This document shows positions 22,030-33,694 of a stretch of DNA of 64,000 bases, piece after piece. The stretch comes from Coprinellus micaceus (Eukaryota; Basidiomycota; Agaricomycetes; Agaricales; Psathyrellaceae), in the NCBI GenBank assembly GCA_951394405.1, contig OX596335.1, positions 3,100,001-3,164,000 of the forward strand. Reading direction: 5' to 3'. Position 1 is the stretch's first letter; every line of letters starts with the position of its first letter. The notes beneath the pieces are model-generated. The model saw nothing but the letters and a program-made list of their open reading frames with translations, was not told where the DNA came from and did no database searches. Both the position numbers and the translations under genes were made by a program.

Positions 22030-25000
22030 ATGACTAATGCGAGTCAGATGACTCCACCACTTGATTTAATTGATACCACCCTTGCCGGTCCTTTCGACCT
22101 CTCGTCTGCGCAGGCGCCCACACCCTTGCCCGCCATGGCCGCAATCGCCCCAGAACCAGGGCCCGCCCACCCCGTCCCCCACCAGTCCGCCTTCGTCACC
22201 GACAACCACATCGATCTCACCGCCGACGACGACCCCTTCGACCCTCCCCGCCTCGCCAGGGCGCAGCTGCCCCCCGAGTGCTACAGACCTGCGAAGAAAC
22301 CGCGCATCGACTACCCACCCCAATACCCCCCCGTCAATGGCCCCTACGTGCCTTCCCAGTTTGTGTCTCCAAGTTCGCTGAGCATGGCCTTTGCAGGGCC
22401 CTCGAAAATAAGCGCCCCCGCCCCAGGTTTTCCTCGGCACACCCCTCATCCCCCAGCCGTATTTGCCGCAGAGAATGCGCACACACCGGCAACCTATCGT
22501 CCAGCATTTGCAAGCCAGCAAACTCCCTTCTTCCCTGGACCCGCGACGCTGCCGATTCAGCATCCGTCCTCGTTTGTCCGGCCTTCCGTGCAGGATCCTC
22601 GCAACATGAACGTCCAGTCACGACAAGTAATCGATCTCACGTCGTCTCCGTCGCCGCCTCCACGACAGCAAATCTTCCAGACAAATACGCTGTCTCCAGA
22701 CCTCCCTCCAAAGACCCCTGTTTGCATCGGCCAGTTGACGGTGACGGCGCTGATTCTATATCCCAACCCCTACTTGGTTCCAGTTCCGGGCGCCGTCCAG
22801 CACGAATTTGCGCCAGTCCGCCTACAATTCGAGCATCTCCCAGAGAAGCAGAGCAACGCCAACACCGTAAACATCAAGACCCCCAGCTCAAGAAATCTGA
22901 ACGGAGAGCTCATTCCTGGCGAGCAGTTTGGCGTTGTTGAGCAGAAGGTCGCCACTTCCCTTGGACCGATGCTCGGGAAGGGCTTGATTCGCTTAGACGC
23001 GAAGATTAGAAAGGGGCCTTCGAACGTATGTTTCCGTCTATTCGATACATCCGCTTACTATCAACTTATTTGGTCATAGCTTCCCATTTTGCCCATGCAC
23101 ATGCTCGTATATACGCCCAAAGGGAACATTCAAGTTGTGGCTGGTTTTTTGCAGCAGTGCGGCCTCTTATTGGACCACCCTTCCCCAGCGTTCCCTCTCA
23201 CTACTATCAACAATTATCCCTATTTCAATCCCCATAATCCTCCACCGGGCGGACATGCAAATGCGTCTGGTCACCGTGATATGAGATGGTCGACCCCTCC
23301 TGTGGCTCAGAAGAGCGTGGAAGTTCAGCGCAGCCAGATCGATGAGCTGTTCAAGAGCTTGAAGGATGGCGACGAACTAGCGGAAACCGAGGCTTGTACG
23401 TGGCTCAGTTGGATATCATACAAAACACTGAACGCCATACTAGCTTCCGATGTCGCAACCAGGCTATACCCGCATCAAAAAAAGGCTTTAACGTTCCTCC
23501 TTGAGCGAGAGCGCGAAAGGCCTGATGCGGATGGCAAATTTTCTTCGCTTTGGCAGCCTCGCTTCAACTCTGCTACGGGAGTGAAATCCTGGTATCATAT
23601 CGTTACTCAGCAGGAGGTGTTAGAAGAGCCTCAGGAAGCCAAAGGCGCCATTCTAGCAGATGATGTATGTCACATCTAGCCGACCGTCCCCGTTGTTCCT
23701 CGCTGATCACAACCGTTCCTTAGATGGGCCTCGGGAAAACCATAACCTGCGTGTCCCTGGTTGCTGCAACCCTATCGTCGTCACGCGCTTGGGCTACATC
23801 TCCCCTTCCCCCGCTACCCCCGCCTCCAGCGCCAGAAGGCGACAATCTTGAAGCATCTCATTTTGCTGGTTCCGTTTGGGGTATGCCGGATACCTCCAAT
23901 TTGTCAGCCAAGGGCAAGGCAAAGGCTGAGAAAGCCCAAGGGAAGGCGGAAGCAGATTTTGTCCGAGCTTGCCGAATCAAGATAAAGAGTCGAGCGACAC
24001 TCATTATCTGCCCTCTGTCAACTGTCGCAAACTGGGAAGACCAATTCCGGGAGCATTGGAAAGGCGAGGTCACGGTTTACGGTGGTAACGGAATGTGTCC
24101 TGCTCAGCTCGCTCCTGGTGCTCAGGCTGCTTCGAAGCCACTGGTAGAGCCGAAGCAGGAAGACGGTCAGCCTTCAACATCATCCGCTCGTATTCGCTCA
24201 GGCAATTCTCTCCGGATATACATCTACCATGGCAATGCTCGCCGGCCTGATCCTTCATTCCTTGCTGACTTCGACGCCGTGATCACGACTTTCTCGACTC
24301 TGGCTTCTGAGTTCTCGAAGCAGAGCAAGAGCGCCGCAGGTAACGACGATGACGACGACGACGGGGCGAGTAGCGATGGGATCGCGGAGGTGGATGAGGC
24401 CGGGAATCCGATAGTAAAACTGGGCAAGGCAAAGAAGGGTACGAAACGGAAGAAGGGCGCCACAATCGCTTCCAGTGCCACCGAGATCCCCAGTGCACTT
24501 CAGAGTGTGTTCTGGTTTAGGGTTGTTCTCGACGAGGCTCAGTAAGTTTGCTTTTCCATCCTCAACCGAGCTTTCCACTAAATTCCGTCAGTTCGATCAA
24601 GGAGACCGCTACCGTCTGTTGTCGCGCATCCTGCGACCTGATGGCCGACCGGCGATTATGTTTGACGGGTACACCGGTCCAGAACAAACTCGACGACGTC
24701 TTCGCACTCATCAAGTTCTTGCGGTTATCCCCCTTCAACGACAAGAATGTTTGGACAGAGTACATCGGCAGTCCTTGCAAGTTCGGACAGGCTCTCGGCA
24801 TCGCCCGTTTACAGTCTATCATGAAGTGTATCACCCTCAGACGGACGAAGGAAAGCACAACGCCTGACGGAAAGCGGATTCTCTCGCTACCACCAAGGAA
24901 CGACCGGCTCCTCTTCCTCAAGTTCGAAGAACACGAGCAGAAGATCTACGACCAGTTCTTCAGCGAGTCCAAGGCTGAGTTCAATGATCTTTCGAACAAG

Positions 25001-26322
25001 AACGAGATCATGAAAAATTACGTGGGCATCCTACAGAAGATCCTTCGGCTGAGGCAGATATGCGATCACTACGAACTTGTGGGAGGCAAGGGTGCTCCTG
25101 GTCAGGAGTGCCCTGGTTCTTATGAGGACATCGTCGCTGCTATTCAGAAGGAGGGCTTCACCGCCATGAGGGCTACGGCTATCTTTGGTATCCTCAAGGA
25201 AGCTGCGACTACTCAATGCGTCGAATGCTGTGGAGAACTATGCGTAGCGGTTGAATCTGCTGCTGACTGTACGGATGCTGAGGCGTCAGCACCTGTGAAA
25301 CGCGGCCGGAAGCCCAAAGCCTCGTCGGCGAATGCATCCCGTGGACCTACTCGAGCCTGCAGTCCTGCAGTCCCTCGGCCCATCCTGACGAAATGCCAAC
25401 ACCTCTTCTGCTTGGAGTGCTTCCGGAATGCAATCCACCCAAACTGGCCCATGGTCTCCCCCGACGTCGTGCGCTCGTGCTCCGTTTGCCAGGTGGGTCT
25501 GTCGCCCGCCGATGCGATCGAGATCAAGGCGGATTGTGCTGAGCAAAAGAAGAGGACGCAGAAGCGCGAGAAGAGGCAGAAGGGGTCAGCGGATCCGATT
25601 ACTTGTGTGGCGTCCACGAAGATTAAGGCACTAATCAACGACTTGATACCCTTCTCGCGGATGAATCCTCATTCTGTCAACCACGATTCTGAGATCCAGT
25701 TTTTGGACGGGAATGGCAAGAGGTCGGAGGATGAGATAGTCAAGACTGTTGTTTTGTGAGTTTCCTATCCCTTCCATTGCGTCACATGTGCTGAAAGACA
25801 AACTAGCTCCCAGTGGACGTCCATGCTCGATAAGATCGAGGATGCTCTAGAGCTTGCTCGTATCAGATATGACAGGTTGGATGGCACTATGCGGCGAGAC
25901 GAGCGGACGAGGGCCATGGACGCGCTCAAGTACGACCCTGGCTGTGAAGTCCTTCTCGTCAGTCTCAAGGCTGGAGGCGTCGGTCTCAACCTGACTGCCG
26001 CACAACGCGTATACCTCATGGATCCCTATTGGAATCCCGCCGTGGAGAACCAGGCCGTTGATCGTATCGTGCGTATCGGCGTCGTGGATAATCAAAAGGA
26101 ATTTGGCTGACCAATTTTCGTACTGGAATGCAGCATCGACTGGGTCAAACCCGACCTGTTACGACAGTAAAATACGTCATTGAGAATACGATTGAGGCGA
26201 GGCTGTTGGAGGTGCAGAGGCGCAAGACAGAGCTCGCGAATATGACACTAGGCCAGTCGCTCACCAAAGCCGACATCTTGCAGAGACGTATGGAGGAGTT
26301 GCAGAAGTTGTTCGACGGTTAA
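22030..26322 (+). CDS. SNF2-family helicase with embedded RING, HLTF/Rad5-like
   Basis: These are dsDNA translocases with E3 ligase activity in post-replication repair or chromatin remodelling. The N-terminus is disordered and holds two SUMO-interaction-like motifs: HIDLTADDD near residue 60 and VIDLTSSPS near 199. A possible HIRAN-like region lies at about 22730-23200. The helicase core has ADD-MGLGKT (Walker A, split by an intron at 23664), DEAH (split by the intron at 24543), LTGTPVQNKLDDVF and CQHLFCLECFRN...CSVCQ (RING, 25395-25490). Then follow VVFSQWTSMLDKIE, LVSLKAGGVGLNLTAAQRV and DRIHRLGQTRP. It ends MEELQKLFDG. The length is about 1,330 residues. ATG 22030 is chosen; 22048 is an alternative. 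HLTF versus Rad5/Rad16 orthology is not settled. Confidence 0.88.
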
Positions 26323-27375
26323 ATTATTTCTCTTCGAGTTTGTTTTCGATTTCCATCCCCCTTCCTATCCACCTTCGTTTGCGCCGCCTCTTCGTTTCTC
26401 TCGTTTCCACCCTTTCGCTTCAATGCTATATACATTGTTCACGCGCCCTTACTCTCGAGGTTGAGAACGCAAAGCCAGTATACTAGAAATTAATCCCCCT
26501 GTATTCCCCAGCTACCTATCCTAGTACCCGTTTAAACGCTATTCTACTTCACCTTGTGTATACGCTTCTTCGTTGCCGCGATCCCCTTCCCTGTGTTCTC
26601 TGGGCACTCAGAGTGCCAGACTTCTTCCTTGTTTGTCCTGTTGGCCCATATATTTAATGCCCTCGTAGATAGATGTATTCGTCTTGAACTTTGTATATCA
26701 TATTGCAGTTCCGGTAGCCGCAGCGAGCCAGATTTATGGTGCCCTCCAGTACCATTCGGGCCCCCGAGCGTTGTGACTTGGATGAGATGTGGATCAGTGG
26801 TCCTACTGTCTTTTTATGAATTCGAACACTACAGGGTTTCGCATGTTATCAGGGTACGAGAGAACGCCGAAACCGTATGTCACAAGCAAGAGAGATGGTA
26901 TATCATTGACCGGAACGAGAGGATGGGGAGGTGTGAATGCAAGCGGACATATATCTAAATAAGAATATGAGGGAGAGTAGTCCGGAATTAGGCCGTCGTT
27001 CCCTGTCAAATGGGGCGGGTAGGAGTAGTGCGTTGAGGTGGCGGGGTCGAAGGGTCATAGAGGGGAGGGTGGTAAGGAGGGAATAATATGTACTAAGACA
27101 CTGACAAGGGCGGATGGTACAGTAGACAACATGAATAGTAAGTAAAGTAAACCGACATTGTCTGTGTGTATGTGCGGAAGACCAAGGATGGTGACAGTGA
27201 GACTGGGATGAAAGGAAGGAAAATGCGCCAATAAGCACAACAGTAAAGGCCACAATAAATGTAACAACAGCACTGCAGAGCGAAGCAGAAGTTGTCGTCA
27301 ATACATTCGTGCATCGAGTGAGCAAGCATGTGCTGGCTCGATGGTGGTCATGGGCCCCATATACCCAGAAATCGA
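26323..27375. other. Intergenic between convergent genes
   Basis: About 1.05 kb between two convergent stop codons. It holds pyrimidine-rich and AT-rich stretches consistent with 3' untranslated regions. A 140-codon minus-strand frame (27325-26903) has hydrophobic stretches but no ATG start and no family match, so I do not call it a gene. Confidence 0.55.
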
Positions 27376-30280
27376 TTAAAAGTGGCCTCGTGTGGCGTCG
27401 AAACTCTCCCTCGCCAAGTCTAGGAAACTCTCGCTCGCGGTTGGTGGCGACTTTAGGTCAGGCAGTCCTCGCGAGTTCCTCGTCGAGTTTGTCCTGCTTG
27501 AAGGTGCTCGAGAAGAGGTCGGCCTGCTCGAGCTCCTCTCAGAACGCATCGACGGCACTCGGCTCCTTGGCTCGTCAAACAACTCCACGAGATCGTCCTT
27601 CTGACCCACACCTAGAACATCCATGTCCCCGCCCAATTCGTTGCCGTCGTCGCCATCGTCGAAGTCCAAGAACGACGGCTTCTTCATAATCGAGCGCCGA
27701 TGGATGATTTTTTCGAAGGAGATTTTTGGGCGAGGAGCACGCCGGGGAGGAGGTTGCAGGGAGATAACTGTTGGCGGGGGTGTGGGGCCTGCGATTTGAA
27801 CGCCGGAGGGAGAAGGAGAGGGGATAATAGGAGAAGCCAGAGGCGAGGTAGCCGGTGATTTGGGCGGTAGGGGTTGCGTTTGCGCTTGTGTCGGCTCTTC
27901 TATCTGAGGGGCAATGACGGGACGCGGACGGTTTCGCCGTGGTGGGGGAGGCAAACTCGTCACGAATGCGGGTGGCGATTCCGAGGGTTTCGCATACGAG
28001 AAAGCCCGCTCGACGGCTGCGGCACTGGAAAGTTGTGGCCCAGTGTGCAGCGAGGGCTGAGCCGTGGATGGCCTGTCCGAGAGCTTCCTGGGAACAGAGG
28101 AGGAGGTAGCAGTTCGAGGCCTGGTGCTAACTGAGTGCACACTGAGAACGCTCTCCGCTTTGCCGTTCTGACTGATGTTGCTACCAGCTCGAGGGCGTGG
28201 AGCAGCGGTAAAGGTGTTTGACCTGTGGAACCGCTGCCCGTTCGAAAGGCTTCGAGGTGACAGGCCTGATAGAATAGATTCATCGTCGCGTTCTATCGAA
28301 GCGACTGTGTTGGATGAGCGCATAGAAAACCCACGCTGTCTTCTAGCACCTGTAAGTGTGGGCGACGAGAATGTCAAAGGTGGTGCGGTTCGGACGGGCT
28401 CGTACCGGCCAAGTATTGGAGACATCGGCTCGACGTTAGCGAACCCATCTGATGCCAGAGCGCCATGAGTGGGACTGTTTGGTGCAGTGTCGGGAGATGC
28501 CTCCTCCCAATGCGATGGGCCAGAAGATTGGGTGCTAATCCAAGGTTTGAAGAATGACGTGTTGATATACAGATCCTGTTCAGACTTGAAACTGAATACG
28601 GATTGGCTGTCTTCATCTTTGACGGAGTGGGACGTAGATGGGCGGCGAAGACTAGAACCAGAGAACAAGCGCTTCCTGACACTGCCCGCACTGACGCGCT
28701 TCTGCTCCTGAGGGGTGGGTTCTATCAATGTTGAAGTGGAAGAACTCGAGTGTTTCAAGGGGATTGGGGGCATCGGGATTCGGGGATGAGGGAAGATGCG
28801 TAGTTTGTGAGGCGTCTTCTCCTTCTCTTTGTCCTTGTCCTGTTCCCGATTGGGTGGGGAAGCCAACGTTTGCGTCGAAGAAGATGCAGAGAAGAGGGGA
28901 CCGCGCTTTAGCAGTGACTGATGGGAAACCGCCTTCTTCAATGTCGGCGGGGTATGAGGGGTGAGGGAACCCTGGCTCCGCTCCGCTGACTGTACCTTGT
29001 CCGCGTCAGTGGTACTGGAATTGAACGGGCGGCTTCGGTCGGATATGCGTCTGGGTCGACCAGGGGATGATAATATGGGTGGACTGGGGAATGCGTCTGT
29101 AGGGAATGCATCTGGGTCAAGGCACGACGCGAAAGATACAGTCGACGAGGCATTCGAATTGGAGTGAAGACGCCGAGGGGGCGGCGGGTGAGGTATTATT
29201 CCACGACCGAAGTCACTGGCCTCAGTTCGCGGTTGAGGAGGCGACGGCAGCCGTTGTGAAGGCGGAGGTGCCGGTTTGCTCAAGCCTTGAACAGATGCTT
29301 GTCGAATAACAACCCGTGGCGACGCGATGACGGGAGATCGGGTAGATGATGCATTGGAAGGTCGTCGCGACGAAGGCGGCCGTGCAGACGATGGTGGCTC
29401 AGATGCAACGGCTGTGATGGAGCCTGGGGGGGTCGCAAAGTTGAGGCTGTCGACGAAAAATCCAGACTTCTGCAGAGTGCCGTTATCGGTAAGCCCCCGT
29501 GGACGCGTGAGGGGACGTGACGACACGGCGGTGGGGCCCAAAGCTCCCGATGTCCCTGTAATTGAAATATGTGGAGACGGTCGTTGGCCTCTGTTGCTAT
29601 TCAGAGCTGTATCCGAACGCCTACGAAGAATTCATAGGAATTTAGGTAATACTCATCATGACCCGAGGTTCCTGGACTCACTTGTGTAATAGTTTTCTGG
29701 TCGGAGGAAGGGCCGGCGACAAGACAGGAGGGATAGGCGACTCTGGCCCATATGCATGATTTTGGGAATAGGATGATGAGGCAAAAGATGCCCTGGGCTG
29801 TTCGTGGCTACTCTTCGCATATGACTGATCACCGGCACCGGAGGAGGTATTTGAATACGCTGAGAGACGTGTCGGGTCTGTTGGGAGATGGGGACTCGAA
29901 ACGATAGAGACATTGCGTGGCGAGGCGAACGGGTCGGTGTCGGACAGTGTTAGAAGTGAGTGCCGGTGGTGAGGATTATGGTGGACATCGGAAGGGGTGC
30001 GAGGCTCCAGCGAATCTGGTCTTGAGCGGGTCGACGATACGGATTTCGAAGGGGGTCGGTTGGTAAAGGATTGTGTATGTTCTGGCGGGATATTCTGGAT
30101 AGGTAAAGGAGGGTCGGGAATGGCCAGCGAAGGGGTCTGCTTCTTGTATTTGCGACCAAAAAGTGAGTTCAAAGTCTTGGACTTGAGTTTTGGCTTCTCG
30201 GAAACACATTCCGGTGCAGGGGCACTGCTTGCCTTCATCGACCACCATGGCCTGGAGGACTGGTCCAGGGTGGCGGACAT
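27376..30280 (-). CDS. Unknown Ser/Pro-rich disordered protein, about 947 aa
   Basis: Two exons join in frame: 30280-29682 and 29620-27376 (donor GTGAGT, acceptor TTCGTAG, total 2,844 nt). The start reads MSATLDQSSRPWWSMKASS, followed by the basic patch LNSLFGRKYKKQ. Almost all the rest is Ser, Pro and Thr-rich with many SP/TP sites and polyproline runs (QPPPRRAPRPK). Near the C-terminus an island with more sequence character appears: ISFEKIIHRRSIMKKPSFLD, then acidic DFDDGDDGNE, then KDDLVELFDEP, ending FDATRGHF. No catalytic domain, membrane segment or coiled coil stands out. The pattern suggests a regulatory or scaffold protein controlled by proline-directed kinases, but I do not recognise the family. 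Confidence 0.75.
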
Positions 30281-30830
30281 GGTGGATGGCCCGCTGCAGA
30301 GGGGTCGGTGGTCGGGAGGAAATAGAGTGCGTGAGGTCAAGGAGAGAGCATGTGGAATCGTGGAAGGAGGAATGGGTAAACAGCAAACTGAATTGTTGGC
30401 AAAATCAGTCAAGCCCTGAGAATGCACGCGAGATCCAATCAATCATATCTTCCCTTGGCGCTCCCAAAATATACCGCGTCGTTCCCACATAATCACCTGC
30501 ACTTTCTCCATCCGTGCGCTCTGGGTCGCCTTCTCCGCGACTCGATAAGCGTTCATCTTGCACCCAAGATAGGTGGGGAAGATGAATGTCTGTCTACATG
30601 AACTCGTTAATGACGCTCATAATCCCCTTCTCATCGTTCCTGACCTAACTGGGTTTGCCAAGTGCAGGTCGGTAACGAAACCAGGAGGACTGGTGTTTCC
30701 CCCACCTGCAAGGTTCAGCCACCGATGCCAGCTGATCCATGGAACAAACCCTGGAGAGACTGGCATTAATTAGCTCTATTTTAATGGGGTGATAGCGTGT
30801 ACATCCTCCTAGATCAGAAGTTCAGAACGT
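30281..30830. other. Intergenic: upstream of the Ser/Pro-rich gene
   Basis: About 550 bases between the start of the Ser/Pro-rich gene and the stop of the next minus-strand gene. It should contain the promoter of the former and the 3' end of the latter. No ORF with a family match is seen. Confidence 0.55.
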
Positions 30831-31802
30831 TTACCCAAGTTCTGCCCACATATCCTCCGCATCCCGATCCCGGACTGCCTGTGCTGCCCGAGGCATATCG
30901 GTCATAGGGCGACGCGCAGGCGCAGCTGCCGTCGGGGTATCTTCCTGAGCATCAAACAAAACGGGGTTTCGCACCAGTGGTCGGTTGAGCTCAGCATCGT
31001 CGTCATCGTCACTCTCGACATCCAATTCCATCCCAAACCCAGCCCTCCGGGCGGCGTTGATGTCAATTGGTTTAGGGCGAGAAAATATCGACTGACCGGA
31101 CCTATACCCCACACAGCTTCCGTTAGCGCATTGCGAGAGGACAGTATGGGAAAGAAAGTGCAGAAAGAATGAAGATACGTACTGTCTCATCACAGACGCC
31201 AGCCTTCCAAATTGAAGAACGTTCCGTGCAATCAAGAGAAGAGTGTCGAATATCTCTTCCTCTTTGCTTCCAGCACCGCATTTCGCAAATGCCAGCACAA
31301 GCAACGTCAACGCACAGAAGACAGTCAGAATTAAGTCAACCACGTTGAACGGAGATCGCCAGAATTGCTGTAAAGCGTCCCTTTCCGTCAGTACCGCAGG
31401 CACCGGAGGCAAGAAACTAGGGTACTGACCCGTCCGAGAGCCACGAGGCGGATGGAGACTTCGAGTATCATGGAGGTATTGATGATTACTTCCAGAATGT
31501 AGAACGCCGGGCCTGGGCAGCCATCGGTCAAGCTGAGTACGATGGTGGTGACGGACAAGGCTGCCATGATGAGGTATAGGAGGATGTAGGCCCTTGAATG
31601 AACAAATCGATTCGCGACGCCCCTCATAATCTCGCTACGCGTCAGAGCGTAGATCGACCGTGTGGGCCTGGAGGGCTGTTAGAAGTCAGTGCTCGTATGA
31701 TGGACCAGTTACTCACACTGCCTGAGAGGGAGCCCCTATCCCCTGTCCACTCTCCAGATCCTCGCCATCCAAAGGCGCGTACACCGGGGGCGCTGTCGAC
31801 AT
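30831..31802 (-). CDS. Small ion-transport-domain (voltage-sensor-like) membrane protein
   Basis: The first exon starts at ATG 31802 (STAPPVYAPLDGEDLESGQG). It joins to PSRPTRSIYALTRSEIM and a four-helix membrane block: AYILLYLIMAALSVTTIVLS, YILEVIINTSMILEVSIRLV, SPFNVVDLILTVFCALTLLV, then an S4-like helix (NVLQFGRLASVMRQ). The E-x2-x2-R-L and N-x2-D-L pattern is typical of S2-S3 in ion_trans/voltage-sensor proteins. There is no pore loop or second membrane block, so this is a sensor-only protein of about 250 residues. The tail is acidic (VESDDDDDAELNRP) and ends DMWAELG. It may be a proton or cation conductor or a regulator; the sequence does not decide. It is divergent from CWC25, with 209 bp between starts. 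Confidence 0.75.
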
Positions 31803-32011
31803 GGCTGCGCTGGCTGGGCGGTGGTGGTCCTCAGCTAAAGCAGGTGCCTGTCGACACTCCCGCCAAGGGATGTCAGTTACGTAATCGCACGTGGCAGGGT
31901 GGGTCGAGGCAATGCGACCAGGCGGGGCAATCCAACCTCTTCCCCAACCACAACCATCGCTCTGACCCTACATAAACATTTCTAGTTTTTCTTCTCTGGG
32001 CATCCGTCAAG

Positions 32012-33470
32012 ATGGGTGGCGGCGATCTTAACATGAAGAAGTCCTGGCACCCGCTCCTTCTGAAGAATCAGGAGCGGGTCTGGTTGGAGGAAAAGAAAGC
32101 GGTATGCCATGCAACGAGCTCGCCTCAACCGAACACGGACTAATATATCTTACAGCTCGAGGAGAAAAAGAAGCTTGATCAGTTGAGGAAGGAGAAAGAG
32201 GAAGAGCGTCAACTCCAAGAATTGCAACGGCTGCAGGAGGAGCAAACGGGGAAGAAGCGGGCAGACAAGTTAGAGTGGATGTACGCAACACCCGCATCAG
32301 GTAGTGCAGCAAATCCGAATGACTTGGAAGACTATCTTCTTGGAAAGAAGAGAGTCGACAAGATCCTGACCGCTGATGAGCATGCCAAGGTTCGTTCGTC
32401 ATAACTGTGTCTCAAACGCCTGCTGTGTATTGACTCGTACTTAGCTTGGAGCATCACATAAGAATTTCATTGCCGTCCAGAACGCCAACAACGCCCGCGA
32501 TGTTGCAGCCAAAATCCGCGAGGACCCCCTCCTTGCAATCAAACAACAGGAACAAGCTGCACTCCAAGCCCTCGCAAACAACCCTCTCCGTCTAAGAGAA
32601 CTTCAAGAGCGGAACGGCATCAAACCCAAGAAGGACGAAAAGGAGAGGAAACGCGAGAAGGAGGAGAAGAAGAAGATGTTGAAGCGCGAGAAGAAGGAGC
32701 GCAGGCACCACCAATCGTCTCGTTCTCATTCCCGATCTCGTTCTCCAGCCGAACGCTCCAGATCCCCATCTCGCACTGAGGGGAGGCATAGGCTGCCGTC
32801 TTTGGGGTCTCGACACAGCCATGAGTATCGGGATTACCGTGACACTTGTCGTCCCAGGTCTCGTTCACCACGACCTTCGCATGGTGGCTCTGACCGTCGA
32901 TACAAGGAGGAGCCTTCAGATTATCGACGCAGGCCTAGCCCCGGTAGGCGAGGAGACGACCGTGACTACAAAAAGACCTCGCGGTATGAACCTAGGCGAT
33001 CCCCTTCTCCAGGTCGAGCGGCACTGCCAACAAAGCGGCCTCGCAGTCGCAGCCCGTCGTCCAGGCGCAGCGGGGACCGCTCCGAGCTCTCTGATTACAA
33101 GAGAAGCAGGGTAGAACGTTCGCCTCCACCACTCCCAAGGGAGCGACACTCTGAGCAGCAACAACCTCGGTGGCGACCCAACGGCCCATCCCCCCCTCCA
33201 CCGAGACCTCCCCAACCTAACGCAGACGACCGAGCTGCTCGGTTGGCTGCTATGCAAGTCGGTGCTATCTCGATGCAGGCTGAGAGGCAGGCACGGTTGG
33301 CTGCGATGCTGGAGAAGGAGAAGGCAGAGCTGGCCGAGGAGGATGAGAAGCGGAAGAAAGGTGTAAGCAGTTACCTGAATGCGGAGAGCAAGAAGGTGTT
33401 TGGGGGTGTTGGGGGGTTAGAGGACAGGATTAAGCGTGGTCGCGGCGGGATGGTTATTGACGCGGATTAA
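32012..33470 (+). CDS. CWC25: Pre-mRNA-splicing factor Cwc25
   Basis: Cwc25 joins the spliceosome after Prp2 action and promotes the first transesterification step. The N-terminal Cir-N/Cwc25 signature is clear: [16 protein letters not shown], then [19 protein letters not shown] and KLEWMYATP. The region [14 protein letters not shown] follows, and after an intron [20 protein letters not shown]. The C-terminal half is an RS-like basic region ([14 protein letters not shown] and many RS/SP repeats), ending near [10 protein letters not shown]-rich extensions are usual in basidiomycete orthologues. ATG 32012 gives the conserved [14 protein letters not shown] start exactly. Confidence 0.93.
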
Positions 33471-33634
33471 TCTCCCTTTCTTTCAATTGCGGTGCGGCGT
33501 GCTCTCTGCTGTCGCCGTGTTCGTTGATATATTCTCCCTTTGGGTAGCATAGTTCTGTATTCGGTAATTGCTTGGACATATATATTCGTCGACAGGATTG
33601 ACAGTCGACACGTGCGATGATTAGGGACTTGACG

Positions 33635-33646
33635 ACGCGTATAAAG
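33635..33646 (+). promoter_or_regulatory. DMC1 promoter: MCB-type ACGCGT merged with a TATA box
   Basis: ACGCGT (33635-33640) shares its last T with TATAAAG (33640-33646), 49-60 bases before the DMC1 ATG. ACGCGT is the MBF core element used for G1/S and premeiotic-S genes in yeasts. The site is seen in the sequence; its function here is inferred. Confidence 0.4.
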
Positions 33647-33694
33647 CCTGTCCCCCAGCTTCCTTCTCTCTATCCCCATTCTATCGTGACAGAT

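Noticed and set aside
21735..22030. Possible N-terminal SPO11 exons on the minus strand (stretches like HKEIWVTDVV or VKVARYNLL)
   Set aside because: The two matches overlap in different frames, lack the catalytic Tyr, and fall in the repeat arm; likely coincidence.
26903..27325. Hydrophobic 140-codon minus-strand frame
   Set aside because: No ATG start, lies in a convergent 3' region and shows no family features.
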